Numbered from the stretch's first letter, positions 15,512 to 25,673 are shown. The stretch: DNA of 64,000 bases from Methanocaldococcus fervens AG86 (GCF_000023985.1 NC_013156.1:608363-672362); one strand, 5' to 3'. Notes: generated by a model not told the origin, from the sequence alone. Made by a program: numbers and translations.

Positions 15512-17632
15512 TTATATGAAATATAGGAATCCATGCTTTAGCAATTCTTCATCTATTTTCCAATTTTTGCCAAGAGCCTTAACAAATTTATCAGCGTAAT
15601 GTATTGGAGCAGGAATTCTAAGATTTCTACCTTCTCCATATAATGCAGAATAGTTCATTTTAGTCAAATCATATAATAATTGCATAATTGATTCATTAAT
15701 TTTTAATTTTTCTTCGTTTCCAGAATTAAATCTCAGCCAAGTTGATAGTTTTACAGGATTTGAACCAAAAGTAGTTTTGTGAGGTAAGAAAATACCATCA
15801 TTTCCAAATATACTTCCAATTCCATAGTCAGATGTAAAAACTTTATATTTATTGTTTTTTCTAATGCTAATTACTTCAATATTTGAATTTAGTTCTTTAG
15901 ATAATTTTTTTAGTTCTTCTCTTTCAGAATTTTGAACAAAACCATCTCTTAGGAATAAAATATTTTTATTTTCCATATTTATGTCTGTTTTTGTCTCTAA
16001 AAATTCTACAACAAGATGTATCGGTATTCTTTCACCTGGTGACGGGACGTCTATTGGTTGTATCCTTCTAATTTTACCTTCTGAATCATATATTACAGTA
16101 CAACCACTAACCCTATTAGATTTAAAAGCCCCTAATCCTGAATCTAATCCCATTATGTAATCATAATTTACTTTAGCATCTAAAGCAAAGTATTTAATAC
16201 CTAATTTTCCCATAATTTGTATTAATAGATTATTGGTCATGAAATTATTATCATCTTTGCTCCAATTTTCCCATAATATGTTTTGAGAGATTATATTTAA
16301 ATTAAAGAGTTGCATCTTTAGTGTTTCATAGTAATCATTTTCATAGTATCTATTTCCAATAATCAAAGCAAAACCCAGTTCCTCATTAAATTCATCCTTT
16401 ATTTTTCTTATGACATCTCTAATATTGTTATTAGAAAAGTATTTCCACTTATTAGCAAAATCAAATTTTGGAAGTTCTGTTTTAGATGCTATCTTGTTGT
16501 AGTTTTTAAACATTTGATAAACTTTTCTCTTAATTTTTCCTGAAACATTTTTTAAATTTTCATCTATTAACACAAAGGTTGTTAATGTCTTATTTTTTAT
16601 AATATCTGGTATATCATAGGGTAGATATAGTTTAGATTTAGAATCATAATTCCATCTAAATAATCTATTTGTTGTGTAGATTTTTGTAGGTTTTCCATTT
16701 TCATCTTTAACAATTAGAGGAGTGTTATTAAATTTAATAAATTCCAACTCTATTGGTTCATTTTCTACAAACCTAAGTTTTTTAGCTATTTGATTTATAA
16801 TATTCCCTTTTATTTCATTTGGTAATCTCCAATAACTTTGTAGGTCTTTGAGAGTATTCTCATCTAAATCTTCCATGGTAAATACAATATTACAGAATTG
16901 TGGAGCAAAAGGATAGGGTATCCCTTCACAATGTATAATTGGTTGAGTATAATCAATTTCTCCAAATGTAGATTTTATTTCTTCTTCAGTCCATTTATAA
17001 TACTCTATTATATGCTCTACAATATCATCAATATCTTTCTTATTTTGTTTTTCAATTGACTTAATTGTATATCTTTTTTTAGGATTAGGTTTGAAAATAA
17101 TCTTTTTTCCGATATAGTCTTCTAATTTTAATTTATCCCTACCTACAAAATCCCATAAATTTTTGAGAACTGTTGCTGTATGATTAAAGTCTATTACTAA
17201 ATAATATTCATTATTATGCCTTTTTACAGTAAAATCTGGAATTGGGTCAACTCTTATATCATTAATTATTTTTGATTCTCTAACATCTCTTAAAATTTTA
17301 TATAATATTGGTTTTAATTTATAAATGCTGGTTAAATACCCTCTAACTAACTTTTCAGCTTTTTCTTTGTCTTTGTTTTCTATATCTTCTAAGTTTAATG
17401 TATCAATATGCTCTAATTTTACGTCTTTTCCGTCATATTCTAACACTAAATTTTCAACAGGATATGGCAGAATAAACTCACTTTGATTTAAGGCCACCCC
17501 TCCATAAAATCCAACGAATCTGTAGATATTAATATTCTCTATAAAACTTCTGATTCTATATCGATATACCTCTTTTGGGATATAATCTTTTTTTATTCTA
17601 TAGGCATTTATTTTATATCTTAAATTTTTCAT
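15512..17632 (-). CDS. ago: Prokaryotic Argonaute
   Basis: A 706-residue long Argonaute, very like M. jannaschii Ago (MJ1321), a DNA-guided DNA nuclease reported to act also without a guide. N, PAZ, MID and PIWI regions are all present. The PIWI catalytic tetrad maps by alignment in memory to D497 (IMGLDSGLG), about E534 (PSPGERIP), D563 (LFLRDGF) and about D681 (IHYADKF), so it should be active. ATG at 17632 after GTGGGGGATT. It sits 26 nt downstream of rad50 and upstream of a PIN gene, suggesting one DNA-processing or defence operon. Confidence 0.96.
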   Translation of the reverse strand: MKNLRYKINAYRIKKDYIPKEVYRYRIRSFIENINIYRFVGFYGGVALNQSEFILPYPVENLVLEYDGKDVKLEHIDTLNLEDIENKDKEKAEKLVRGYLTSIYKLKPILYKILRDVRESKIINDIRVDPIPDFTVKRHNNEYYLVIDFNHTATVLKNLWDFVGRDKLKLEDYIGKKIIFKPNPKKRYTIKSIEKQNKKDIDDIVEHIIEYYKWTEEEIKSTFGEIDYTQPIIHCEGIPYPFAPQFCNIVFTMEDLDENTLKDLQSYWRLPNEIKGNIINQIAKKLRFVENEPIELEFIKFNNTPLIVKDENGKPTKIYTTNRLFRWNYDSKSKLYLPYDIPDIIKNKTLTTFVLIDENLKNVSGKIKRKVYQMFKNYNKIASKTELPKFDFANKWKYFSNNNIRDVIRKIKDEFNEELGFALIIGNRYYENDYYETLKMQLFNLNIISQNILWENWSKDDNNFMTNNLLIQIMGKLGIKYFALDAKVNYDYIMGLDSGLGAFKSNRVSGCTVIYDSEGKIRRIQPIDVPSPGERIPIHLVVEFLETKTDINMENKNILFLRDGFVQNSEREELKKLSKELNSNIEVISIRKNNKYKVFTSDYGIGSIFGNDGIFLPHKTTFGSNPVKLSTWLRFNSGNEEKLKINESIMQLLYDLTKMNYSALYGEGRNLRIPAPIHYADKFVKALGKNWKIDEELLKHGFLYFI

Positions 17633-17658
17633 ATAATCCCCCACTTATTCCATTTTTA

Positions 17659-20600
17659 TTAGGATTCATTAATCTTAACTTTTGAAACTCCCCTCTCCTT
17701 TGTAACATTAACTATGGTATCTGCAACCTCTTCCAATTCTCTATGGTGGGTTATAATTATCATCTGTGGAACGCTGTTTATCTTTCTAAATATCTCAGCC
17801 AATTTAGCTCTTCTGTTTTCATCTAAATAGACAGTTGGCTCATCCAAGATAATACATTCAACTTTATTTCCAATTAAAGCGTTAGCTATTGCTAATCTTA
17901 AAGAGAGGGCAACCGCTATTTGCTCCCCACCACTCAAATTGTCTATTGTTAAAACACCAGTTGGTGAGTGAAGCTTTATCTCAAGGTCTTCAGTAAGTTC
18001 TACAAAGCTGTATGGTAAATCAAACTCATTAAATGCCTCATTTAAATACTTCTGAATTAGTGGGGTATATATCTTCCTAAGGTATTTTTGAAACCCATCT
18101 TTGCCAAATACACTTCTAACTTTATTTAAATAATCAATAAACTTTATTAATTTTTCTTTCTCTTTTTCTAAGTCAGATAATTCTTTTAATTTTAAATTTA
18201 AAGTTTCAATATCATCTCTCAGATATTTTATTTCCGATTCTATCTTCCCCTTCTCTATCTCAGCATTCTTTAATTTCTCCTGCTTTTTCTCAAACTCTTC
18301 TTCAATCTTTTTAAATTCTTCTTCTGAGTAATTTATTTCATTGAGTTTTTGATTTATGTAGTCAATTCTCTCTTTAATATCTTTTATTTTTTCATTAACT
18401 TCTAAAATTTTGTTATTTATGTAATTTTCAATATCTTCTTTTCCATATTTTCTTTTAATGTTGTTTAAAGTAATCTCTGCTGAATTGCATATCTTATATA
18501 TATTTTCAAGCTCTTCAACCCTCTTCCTACAATCATTTAATGCCTCATTTAAAGATAAATATTCCTTATACATTCCCAACTTCAACAACATCTTATTTTC
18601 AACATTTTTAAATTCATTTTCTTTCTTTTTAAGCTCTTCAATTTTATTTATTAAGTAAGTTATCTCTTTTTCTTCATCTCTAAGTTTTTTAATCTCCTCT
18701 TTACATTTTTCTTTAAACCAACCTTTAACCTTTTCCTTAATATCTTCAAAATTTCTCCTAAGATTTTCTTCGTCAACGCTATCCAAATAATTCTTTGCAG
18801 ATATGTATTCGTTGTATTTATCCCTAATTTCATTTAATTTTGTTTTATATTCTTCTAAAATTTCATTTATTGGTTTTCCATTTACAATATAGGAAGATAA
18901 TTTGTTTTCTATCATTATTAGCTCTTTTTTAAGCCCATTCATTTTTAATGTTAAATCTTCCAGACGTTTCTTTTTTTCATAATATTTGGTTTCAATTTCC
19001 CTAAATTGTTTTTCTTTAGCTATTTCATTATTTATTTTATCTATTTCATTTTCAATTTCTTTAATTTTTCTTTTTATCTCTTCTAATTCATTGTATTTAT
19101 TGTCTAATTGAGATTTATGAGAATTTATTAAATCCAGCTTTTTGTTTTCGTCTATTGGTGTCTTACACAATGGACATTTTCCTTCAACATCTTTAAGCTC
19201 ATCTAAAATTTTTTTCAGCCTATTAATTTCATTATTAATTTCTCCAATTTTTTGTTTTAACTCTTCTTTCTCTTTTTGTAGTTGAGATAACTCCTCTTTC
19301 TTTTTCTCAATCTCTTCCAATGATTTTTTTATTTCTTCAATATTTATGCCATTTAATTCTTTCTCAATGTTTTCAATTTCGCAATTTAGATTCTTTATAT
19401 TTTCTTCAATAGATTCCTTATTTTGCAATAATTTTGTGTATTCTAAGTTTAGTTTATTATATTCATTTATTTTCTCTTCCAATTTCAAATACTCTTCATA
19501 ATACTTTTTGCATTCATTTGCAATTTTTTTGTATTTTTCAATTTCATTAAGTTTTTGAGATAAAATTTCAAGTTCTCCAAGTAATTCAGCAGTTTTTTCA
19601 ACTTCTTCAATCCTTTTCTTTATACTTTCTAAAATTTCATTCAACTCATCAAGTCTATCCTTATATTTACTTTTATCAACAAATTCCTTTAATTCTTTGA
19701 TATCCTTCTCAATGTTTTCCAATGTTTTAGATAACTTTATGTATTCTTCATAAGCTGGTTGTAAATCTCTCAACCTTCTTTCAATTTCTTTAATTCTGTT
19801 AGTTAATGATTTATATTCCCCATATTCACCTTTATGTGATTTCAATATTTCATTTGCTTTTAAAACTTCATCTAAATCATATTTTAAGTTCTTAAGTTTA
19901 TTTTTTTCGAGTTCTAAAGCTTTTTCTCTTTCTTCAAGTTTGTTTATCAATTTTTCATACAGGGATTTTTTCTCTTTCCATTCCACAAAATTCTTTTTAG
20001 CAGTCTCATATTCAGTTTTAATTTTATCAATATTGGCTTTTATTCTCTCAAGCTCTTTTTCTTTTTCAGCTAATTGATTTTCTTTCTCTTTTAAATCTTT
20101 TTCAAATTTTTCTTTATAGCTTAGATTTACCTCAACCTCCTTCAACTGATTTCTATATTCATTAATAACATCCCTCATTTTTTGATAACATTTTTCAAAA
20201 TCATCTATCCCCAAAAGCTTTCCAATAACCTCTTTCCTATCAGCTGGAGGAAGATTTAAAAGATTTGCTATCTCACCCTGCTTAATGTATATAGAATTTA
20301 AAAACATGTCTTTATCTACTCCTAAAATTTCAGAAATTGCTCTATTAACCTCATTAACTGTTTTTGCATATAGTTCATTGTTTTTATACAGTTTTGCTGA
20401 ACTTCTTCCATCATATTCCCTAACAACTTTATAGCTGTTTCCATTAACCTCAAAATCAAGCTCAACAGACATTGCTTTTTTACCTTTAGTTATAATTTCA
20501 TCATAAGTTAAACCCATTCTTCTTAAAGCATCAGCTCCAAATAAAGCAAAAAACATTGCCTCAAATATTGAAGACTTTCCACTACCGTTCTCTCCGATAA

Positions 20601-20682
20601 TTGCAATTATCCCATCATTAAATGTGATTTTTGTATTAACGTGGCTTTTAAAGTTGTTTATTGTTATGCTATTGATAATCAT
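17659..20682 (-). CDS. rad50: DNA double-strand break repair ATPase Rad50
   Basis: A 1007-residue SMC-like ATPase. Walker A is GENGSGKSS near residue 35, followed by the Q-loop. Two long coiled-coil arms flank the zinc hook GKCPLCKTP (CxxC near residues 500-504). The C-terminal lobe has the signature NLSGGEQIA and Walker B CIILDEPTVYLDE. With Mre11 it binds and processes DNA ends and blocked breaks. ATG at 20682 is 6 nt from AGGGG; the ATG two codons upstream touches that site directly. The mre11 stop is 9 nt before. Confidence 0.98.
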   Translation of the reverse strand: MIINSITINNFKSHVNTKITFNDGIIAIIGENGSGKSSIFEAMFFALFGADALRRMGLTYDEIITKGKKAMSVELDFEVNGNSYKVVREYDGRSSAKLYKNNELYAKTVNEVNRAISEILGVDKDMFLNSIYIKQGEIANLLNLPPADRKEVIGKLLGIDDFEKCYQKMRDVINEYRNQLKEVEVNLSYKEKFEKDLKEKENQLAEKEKELERIKANIDKIKTEYETAKKNFVEWKEKKSLYEKLINKLEEREKALELEKNKLKNLKYDLDEVLKANEILKSHKGEYGEYKSLTNRIKEIERRLRDLQPAYEEYIKLSKTLENIEKDIKELKEFVDKSKYKDRLDELNEILESIKKRIEEVEKTAELLGELEILSQKLNEIEKYKKIANECKKYYEEYLKLEEKINEYNKLNLEYTKLLQNKESIEENIKNLNCEIENIEKELNGINIEEIKKSLEEIEKKKEELSQLQKEKEELKQKIGEINNEINRLKKILDELKDVEGKCPLCKTPIDENKKLDLINSHKSQLDNKYNELEEIKRKIKEIENEIDKINNEIAKEKQFREIETKYYEKKKRLEDLTLKMNGLKKELIMIENKLSSYIVNGKPINEILEEYKTKLNEIRDKYNEYISAKNYLDSVDEENLRRNFEDIKEKVKGWFKEKCKEEIKKLRDEEKEITYLINKIEELKKKENEFKNVENKMLLKLGMYKEYLSLNEALNDCRKRVEELENIYKICNSAEITLNNIKRKYGKEDIENYINNKILEVNEKIKDIKERIDYINQKLNEINYSEEEFKKIEEEFEKKQEKLKNAEIEKGKIESEIKYLRDDIETLNLKLKELSDLEKEKEKLIKFIDYLNKVRSVFGKDGFQKYLRKIYTPLIQKYLNEAFNEFDLPYSFVELTEDLEIKLHSPTGVLTIDNLSGGEQIAVALSLRLAIANALIGNKVECIILDEPTVYLDENRRAKLAEIFRKINSVPQMIIITHHRELEEVADTIVNVTKERGVSKVKINES

Positions 20683-20691
20683 ACCCATCCC

Positions 20692-21783
20692 CTAAAATTT
20701 GGTTTTGTAATAATTGTCTAACAATTCTTTCCAATTTTCATCATTAATTAAAGATTTATATAGGTTCAAAACCAAATTTCCATCAAGCTTTTGTTTTTTT
20801 GCATAATCCAATAGAACTTTTTTAATATCTATCGATTCAACATCAACCTCTTGAATATCAACAAGTTCATCATCAACTACAACAATCTTATTAACCAAAA
20901 CCTTTCCACTTATAAAATCTAAAAATGTCTTAAACTCCCTCTTAACCTTACCAAAAACTACTGGCTTAGTTTTACAGTTGTTAATTTTATTTAATGCCTC
21001 ATTGAAAGTTTTTTGGTCTTTAACGTTCACTTCTACAAAATCTCTGCAATCAACATTAATTTTTTCAATATCACTAATATCCAAATCTCCCCCACTAAAA
21101 TCAACTAAATAAAATCCTTTACCATCTTTTTTGTAATCTTCGTATTCGTTTCTGTAAATAATTTCTGTTGAACCGCTGTATGCTAAAATCCCATCGTTGA
21201 ATCTCTCTAAAACTCTATTGTGTACATGCCCAAGTGCGTAGTAAGAAAATTTTGGCAAATCAAAATACTCCAGCTCATAATCAAATGGAAGATATGGATT
21301 TATTCCCTGATGGAGCATCAATATACTTTTTTTATAATTTTTACTCTCAGCTTCAAAGCTTTTTAGCCTTTCTAACAATTGTTCCCTCTTACTCCTTACA
21401 TGATAATACGTCCCACAAATAAATATTTCCTCTCCATCTACATTTATGACATCCTTTCCATTCAAAATTTTAACGTAATCTTTTAATAAAGATAATGGAG
21501 ATTCTTTTCCTTTTCTTTTAGGCATTTCGTGATTTCCTCCAACAATATAAACTTTTATGTTATTTTCATGCAGTTTTTTGAATGCCTGCATTGCGATCCT
21601 TAAAGCTTTTACTGGAGGTCTTAAATCGTTAAACAAATCTCCACTATGCAAAACAACATCGGGCTTTATTTCTAAAATCTTTTTTATACAGGATATAAAT
21701 GAGTTGTAAATATCCTCCTCTCTATCATCCAAATTATACTGCCTATAGCCAAGATGATTATCAGCTATATGAACAAACTGCAT
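20692..21783 (-). CDS. mre11: DNA double-strand break repair nuclease Mre11
   Basis: A 363-residue manganese phosphoesterase with 3'-5' exonuclease and endonuclease activity in the Mre11-Rad50 complex. All phosphoesterase motifs are visible: ADNHLGYRQ, HSGDLFND, GGNHEMPKR, MLHQG and ALGHVHNR. The C-terminal ~120 residues form the cap and Rad50-binding tail. The ATG follows GAGGTGGGG. It heads the leftward mre11-rad50-ago-PIN unit and is divergent from mobB, with 87 bp between starts. Neighbouring herA/nurA genes, common partners in other archaea, are not seen here. Confidence 0.98.
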   Translation of the reverse strand: MQFVHIADNHLGYRQYNLDDREEDIYNSFISCIKKILEIKPDVVLHSGDLFNDLRPPVKALRIAMQAFKKLHENNIKVYIVGGNHEMPKRKGKESPLSLLKDYVKILNGKDVINVDGEEIFICGTYYHVRSKREQLLERLKSFEAESKNYKKSILMLHQGINPYLPFDYELEYFDLPKFSYYALGHVHNRVLERFNDGILAYSGSTEIIYRNEYEDYKKDGKGFYLVDFSGGDLDISDIEKINVDCRDFVEVNVKDQKTFNEALNKINNCKTKPVVFGKVKREFKTFLDFISGKVLVNKIVVVDDELVDIQEVDVESIDIKKVLLDYAKKQKLDGNLVLNLYKSLINDENWKELLDNYYKTKF

Positions 21784-21870
21784 TTCCCCACCTCTATTTT
21801 AGAGATAATTATAATATTCAAGCTAAAATTTAAATATGTTAAACTTATATTTTTAGTGGATGGTGATAAG

Positions 21871-22578
21871 ATGAGAGTTATTGGCGTTATAGGTTATAAG
21901 GATTCCGGCAAAACTACATTAATTGAAGAAATTTTAAAGCATTCTGATAAAAAAATAGCAGTTATTAAACATTCAAAAGAAGATGTTGAGATAGATAAAG
22001 AAGGAACTGACAGCTATAGGTTGTCAAATGCAGGGGCTAATGTAACTGTTTTATCAACCGATAACAAAACTGCATTTTTTACAGGCAGAATGGATTTAGA
22101 AAATATTTTGGCGGAGCTATCAGATTATGATGTAGATTTTGTTATAATAGAAGGTTTTAAAGAAGCTTTAAAAAGGTTAAATATCCCCAAAATAGTTATG
22201 CTTAGGAATAAAGAGGGTAATGATTTGATTGATGATCACACGGCAATGGTAATAGAAGACTACAACTACAATATCGACGATGTATTAAAAATTATTTATG
22301 ATAAAGCAGTAGTCCCAACGATGAACCTAAACTGCGGGCATTGTGGCTACAATTGTAAAACGTTTGTTAAAGCAGTTATAAAGGAGGAAGCTAAATGGGA
22401 TGATTGTGTATTAGCAAAAGGTGTAAAAATAATTGTTGATGGAAAAATAATTCCTGCCGGTTCTTTTGTCTCAAGTATTGTCGGTAATACAATTAAAGCA
22501 ATGATTGGGTCATTAAAAGGAGTTAATAATCCAAAAACCATTAAAGTGGAGATTGATGTTTCCAAGCTAAATAAATAA
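21871..22578 (+). CDS. mobB: Molybdopterin-guanine dinucleotide biosynthesis protein MobB with iron-sulfur tail
   Basis: A 235-residue protein. A P-loop GTPase domain fills the first ~150 residues (GYKDSGKTTLIEE, 'FVIIEGFKEALKRL'). The C-terminal part has 'NCGHCGYNCKTF', a [4Fe-4S]-type cysteine cluster of the FeS-domain kind. MobB helps attach nucleotide to molybdopterin, the cofactor required by enzymes such as formate dehydrogenase. ATG at 21871 after GGTGAT; an earlier in-frame codon at 21754 would overlap mre11 and is unlikely. Preceded by a TATA-like AACTTATATTTTT. Confidence 0.9.
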   Translation: MRVIGVIGYKDSGKTTLIEEILKHSDKKIAVIKHSKEDVEIDKEGTDSYRLSNAGANVTVLSTDNKTAFFTGRMDLENILAELSDYDVDFVIIEGFKEALKRLNIPKIVMLRNKEGNDLIDDHTAMVIEDYNYNIDDVLKIIYDKAVVPTMNLNCGHCGYNCKTFVKAVIKEEAKWDDCVLAKGVKIIVDGKIIPAGSFVSSIVGNTIKAMIGSLKGVNNPKTIKVEIDVSKLNK

Positions 22579-22713
22579 AGCCTAAATTTTTTAGTTTTAT
22601 TTATTTTTTATTTTTAAATATTTCTAAATTTTTAACATCTTTAATTATCTTTTTTTAAATTATATAAACAATTTTATATAAAAGAGGAAACATATTTCCT
22701 ATGTGGTGGTAAT

Positions 22714-23475
22714 ATGGAAAAAGTTATAGAAAAGATAACAAATTTTATTAAAGAAAAAGTTGAGGAAGCAAAAGCTAACGGTGTTGTTATTGGATTGAGT
22801 GGAGGCATCGATTCTGCGGTTACTGCATATCTATGCGTTAAAGCACTTGGAAAGTATAGGGTTTTAGGCATAATAATGCCAGAGAAAAACACGAATCCTA
22901 AAGATGTCGAGCATGCAAAGATGGTTGCTGAAAATTTAGGGATAAAGTATACTATCTCAGATATAACAGACATTTTAAAGGCATTTGGGGCTGGGGGCTA
23001 TGTCCCAACGAGAGAGTTTGATAAAATAGCTGATGGAAATTTAAAAGCAAGAATTAGGATGTGCATCCTCTATTATTTTGCAAACAAATACAATTTATTA
23101 GTTGCAGGAACTTCCAATAAATCTGAAATCTATGTGGGCTATGGAACAAAATATGGGGATACTGCCTGTGATATAAGACCTATAGGTAATTTGTTTAAAA
23201 CAGAGGTCAGAGAGCTTGCAAAATACCTTGGAGTTCCAAAAGAAATTATTAATAAGCCTCCATCAGCTGGGCTTTGGGAAGGGCAAACTGATGAAGAAGA
23301 ACTCGGCATTAAATATGAAACCTTAGATAAGATATTGAAATTATATGAGGAAGGAAAATCTAAAGAGGAAATATCTAAAGAGCTAAATATTTCAGTAGAT
23401 GTTGTCGAGCATGTATTTAATTTGATTAAAAAGAATGAGCATAAAAGAACTCTTCCCCCAACACCAGAGATTTAA
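22714..23475 (+). CDS. nadE: NH3-dependent NAD+ synthetase
   Basis: A 253-residue N-type ATP pyrophosphatase that amidates nicotinic acid adenine dinucleotide with ammonia. It has the SGGIDSAVTAYL P-loop near residue 30. There is no glutaminase domain, as expected for the ammonia-dependent form. 'NKSEIYVGYGTKYGD' and 'PPSAGLWEGQTDE' are typical family segments. The C-terminal tail ends 'NEHKRTLPPTPEI'. ATG after GTGGTGGTAAT. It is followed in the same direction by pyrD (gap 91 nt). Confidence 0.96.
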   Translation: MEKVIEKITNFIKEKVEEAKANGVVIGLSGGIDSAVTAYLCVKALGKYRVLGIIMPEKNTNPKDVEHAKMVAENLGIKYTISDITDILKAFGAGGYVPTREFDKIADGNLKARIRMCILYYFANKYNLLVAGTSNKSEIYVGYGTKYGDTACDIRPIGNLFKTEVRELAKYLGVPKEIINKPPSAGLWEGQTDEEELGIKYETLDKILKLYEEGKSKEEISKELNISVDVVEHVFNLIKKNEHKRTLPPTPEI

Positions 23476-23566
23476 AAATATTTTAATTTTTAATTTTAGA
23501 GAAATTTATATTAAGAAAAATGTAAAAAATTATGCTAAATTCTCAATAGTGTTGTGGTGGAATATT

Positions 23567-24475
23567 ATGTTAGAAACAGAAATTTGTGGAATAAAGTTTA
23601 AAAACCCAGTTTTTTTGGCTAGCGGGATAATGGGAGAAACAGGAAGTGCATTAAAAAGAATTGCTAAAGGAGGAGCAGGGGCTGTAACAACAAAATCAAT
23701 TGGATTAAATCCAAATCCAGGGCACAGGAATCCTACAATTGTGGAGGTTTATGGAGGATTCTTAAATGCTATGGGCTTACCAAATCCAGGAATTGATGAG
23801 TATTTGGAAGAAATAAAGGAAGTTAGAGCTGAGCTTAATAGGATGAATGTAAAAATTATTGGTTCAGTTTATGGAAAGAATGAAGAAGAATTTGCTGAAG
23901 TTGCTAAAAGAATGGAAAAATATGTTGATATTATTGAATTAAATATCTCCTGCCCGCATGCTAAGGGATATGGAGCAACGATTGGGCAGAATCCTGAGCT
24001 ATCATATAGCGTTTGTAAGGCTGTTAAAAAATCTGTTAAAGTTCCAGTTTTTGCCAAATTAACCCCAAACGTTACAGACATTATTGAGATAGCTCAGGCA
24101 GTTGTAGATGCTGGAGTTGATGGTCTTGTAGCTATAAATACAGTCAGAGGGATGGCAATAGATATTAAAGCAAAAAAGCCGATTTTAGGAAATAAATTTG
24201 GGGGTTTGAGTGGAAAGGCTATAAAACCAATAGGGATAAAAGTTGTTTGGGATTTGTATGAGAACTTTGATGTGCCAATTATTGGCGTTGGAGGAATTAT
24301 GAATGGAGAAGATGCAATTGAATACATGATGGCTGGAGCTTCAGCTGTTCAAATAGGTAGTGGAGTTTATTATAGAGGATACGACATATTTAAAAAAGTT
24401 TGTGATGAAATAATAGATTTTTTAAAAGAAGAAAATTTAACGTTAAAGGAAATTGTTGGAATTGCACATGAATAA
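23567..24475 (+). CDS. pyrD: Dihydroorotate dehydrogenase, catalytic subunit (class 1B)
   Basis: A 302-residue FMN TIM barrel in pyrimidine synthesis. The catalytic Cys lies in 'ELNISCPHAKGYG', substrate contacts are in 'NPGIDEYLEEI', and the flavin-phosphate loop is 'GVGGIMNGEDA...QIGSGVYYRG'. A Cys base places it in class 1B, which normally pairs with a PyrK electron-transfer subunit encoded elsewhere. The ATG at 23567 has GGTGG at proper distance; a longer frame beginning at 23435 overlaps nadE and has no family similarity. It converges with the CBS gene. Confidence 0.95.
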   Translation: MLETEICGIKFKNPVFLASGIMGETGSALKRIAKGGAGAVTTKSIGLNPNPGHRNPTIVEVYGGFLNAMGLPNPGIDEYLEEIKEVRAELNRMNVKIIGSVYGKNEEEFAEVAKRMEKYVDIIELNISCPHAKGYGATIGQNPELSYSVCKAVKKSVKVPVFAKLTPNVTDIIEIAQAVVDAGVDGLVAINTVRGMAIDIKAKKPILGNKFGGLSGKAIKPIGIKVVWDLYENFDVPIIGVGGIMNGEDAIEYMMAGASAVQIGSGVYYRGYDIFKKVCDEIIDFLKEENLTLKEIVGIAHE

Positions 24476-24487
24476 ATTATTTATTAT

Positions 24488-25072
24488 TTATTCTTCTTTT
24501 TCTTCAAATTCTTCTATACATTCATCACATAAGTATCTTCCTTGATATAACCTAACTTTTCCTTGGTATCCACAGCTTTCACATATTCCGTCAATATACT
24601 CCTCTGTAAACTCATCAGTTCCTAATGGAATAGGCTTTTCTTCTTCAGGTTTTATTGATGCATACTCTGCAACTATCTCCAACAACTCTGGAGAAACTTT
24701 AACTATATCACTCTGTGTAATTATCCCCACTAATTCTCCATCTTTTACAACCGGCAATCTTTTAATTCCATGAGTTGCCATTATCTTAGCAGCCTCAGTA
24801 AGTGAAGCATTTTGCGGGATTGTAACTATTTTTTTACTCATCACTTCTTCAGCCAACACATCTTTTGGTTTTAAATTTTTTGAAACAACCCTCTTTACAA
24901 TATCCCTTTCTGTTAAAATACCAACTGGTTTGTTATTTTCTACAATAACAACTGCTCCTATGTTGTTCTCTGTCATTATATTAGCTATATCGTAGATTGT
25001 CATATCTTTTGTAGCTGTAATTACAGGAAAGCTCATAACTTCTGAAACCGGTATATCGTATGCGATTTTCAT
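24488..25072 (-). CDS. Tandem CBS-domain protein with C-terminal zinc ribbon
   Basis: A 194-residue protein. CBS domain 1 spans about residues 8-60 (VSEVMSFPVITATKDMTIYD) and CBS 2 about 72-125 (AEEVMSKKIVTIPQNASLTE). A CxxC...CxxC ribbon follows ('CESCGYQGKVRLYQGRYLCD'). CBS pairs usually bind adenine nucleotides and act as energy sensors; the ribbon may contact nucleic acid or protein. The ATG at 25072 is chosen because GGTGG lies at proper spacing; a TTG at 25084 would swallow that site. Tmk lies upstream on the same strand. Confidence 0.88.
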   Translation of the reverse strand: MKIAYDIPVSEVMSFPVITATKDMTIYDIANIMTENNIGAVVIVENNKPVGILTERDIVKRVVSKNLKPKDVLAEEVMSKKIVTIPQNASLTEAAKIMATHGIKRLPVVKDGELVGIITQSDIVKVSPELLEIVAEYASIKPEEEKPIPLGTDEFTEEYIDGICESCGYQGKVRLYQGRYLCDECIEEFEEKEE

Positions 25073-25112
25073 AATATCCACCAATAAGTAATTTTAACAA
25101 ATAACTCAATAA

Positions 25113-25673
25113 TCATGATTGTTTATATACTTTATTATATTGTTCTAAAATTTCTTTATGAACATCTTTTATTGACTTATTTGTTGTATCAATAACTATA
25201 AAGTTGTATTTTTCAGCTAACTCCAAATATTTATCCTGCACTTTCATTAAAAAATCTTTCTTTTCAAATATATCTTTTGTTTTAACCCTTTTTAAAGCTA
25301 CCTCAATATCGACAATTAGCAGAAAAACTATATCTGGCTTTAAGGCATATTTATTTATTGAGTTTATAAAATCTTCATCAACTCCTGCAACGCTTTGATA
25401 TGCTATTGATGAATATAAATACCTATCACAAACAACGTCCTTTTCTTTTAGCTTTTCTTTAATCAATTTTGTATGCTCCACCCTATCAGCCGCAAATAAT
25501 AAAGCTAAGGTTTTATCATCTACTTTTATATTTCCAGATAGTATTTCCCTTATAAATTTCCCTACATCACTGTTCGACGGTTCATAAGTCCAAAAAGCTT
25601 TTATTTTTTCAGCTAAAAGCTTTGATTGTGTAGTTTTACCACTACCATCAATACCTTCAAACACAATAAACAT
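25113..25673 (-). CDS. tmk: Thymidylate kinase
   Basis: A 186-residue dTMP kinase making dTDP. The P-loop is FEGIDGSGKTTQS near the N-terminus, the DR(Y) motif is 'VVCDRYLYSSIAYQ', and the LID/Asp region is around 'KRVKTKDIFEKKDF'. The ATG at 25673 follows GGTGGTAGTA. It is divergent from dph2 across 84 bp that must hold both promoters (AAAATTTCTATTAAATTTATAAAAAGC is AT-rich enough for TATA elements). About 40 nt separate it from the CBS gene downstream. Confidence 0.95.
   Translation of the reverse strand: MFIVFEGIDGSGKTTQSKLLAEKIKAFWTYEPSNSDVGKFIREILSGNIKVDDKTLALLFAADRVEHTKLIKEKLKEKDVVCDRYLYSSIAYQSVAGVDEDFINSINKYALKPDIVFLLIVDIEVALKRVKTKDIFEKKDFLMKVQDKYLELAEKYNFIVIDTTNKSIKDVHKEILEQYNKVYKQS

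Noticed and set aside
21754-21870. N-terminal extension of MobB
   Set aside because: It overlaps mre11 and precedes the P-loop domain start with no similarity; ATG 21871 has GGTGAT.
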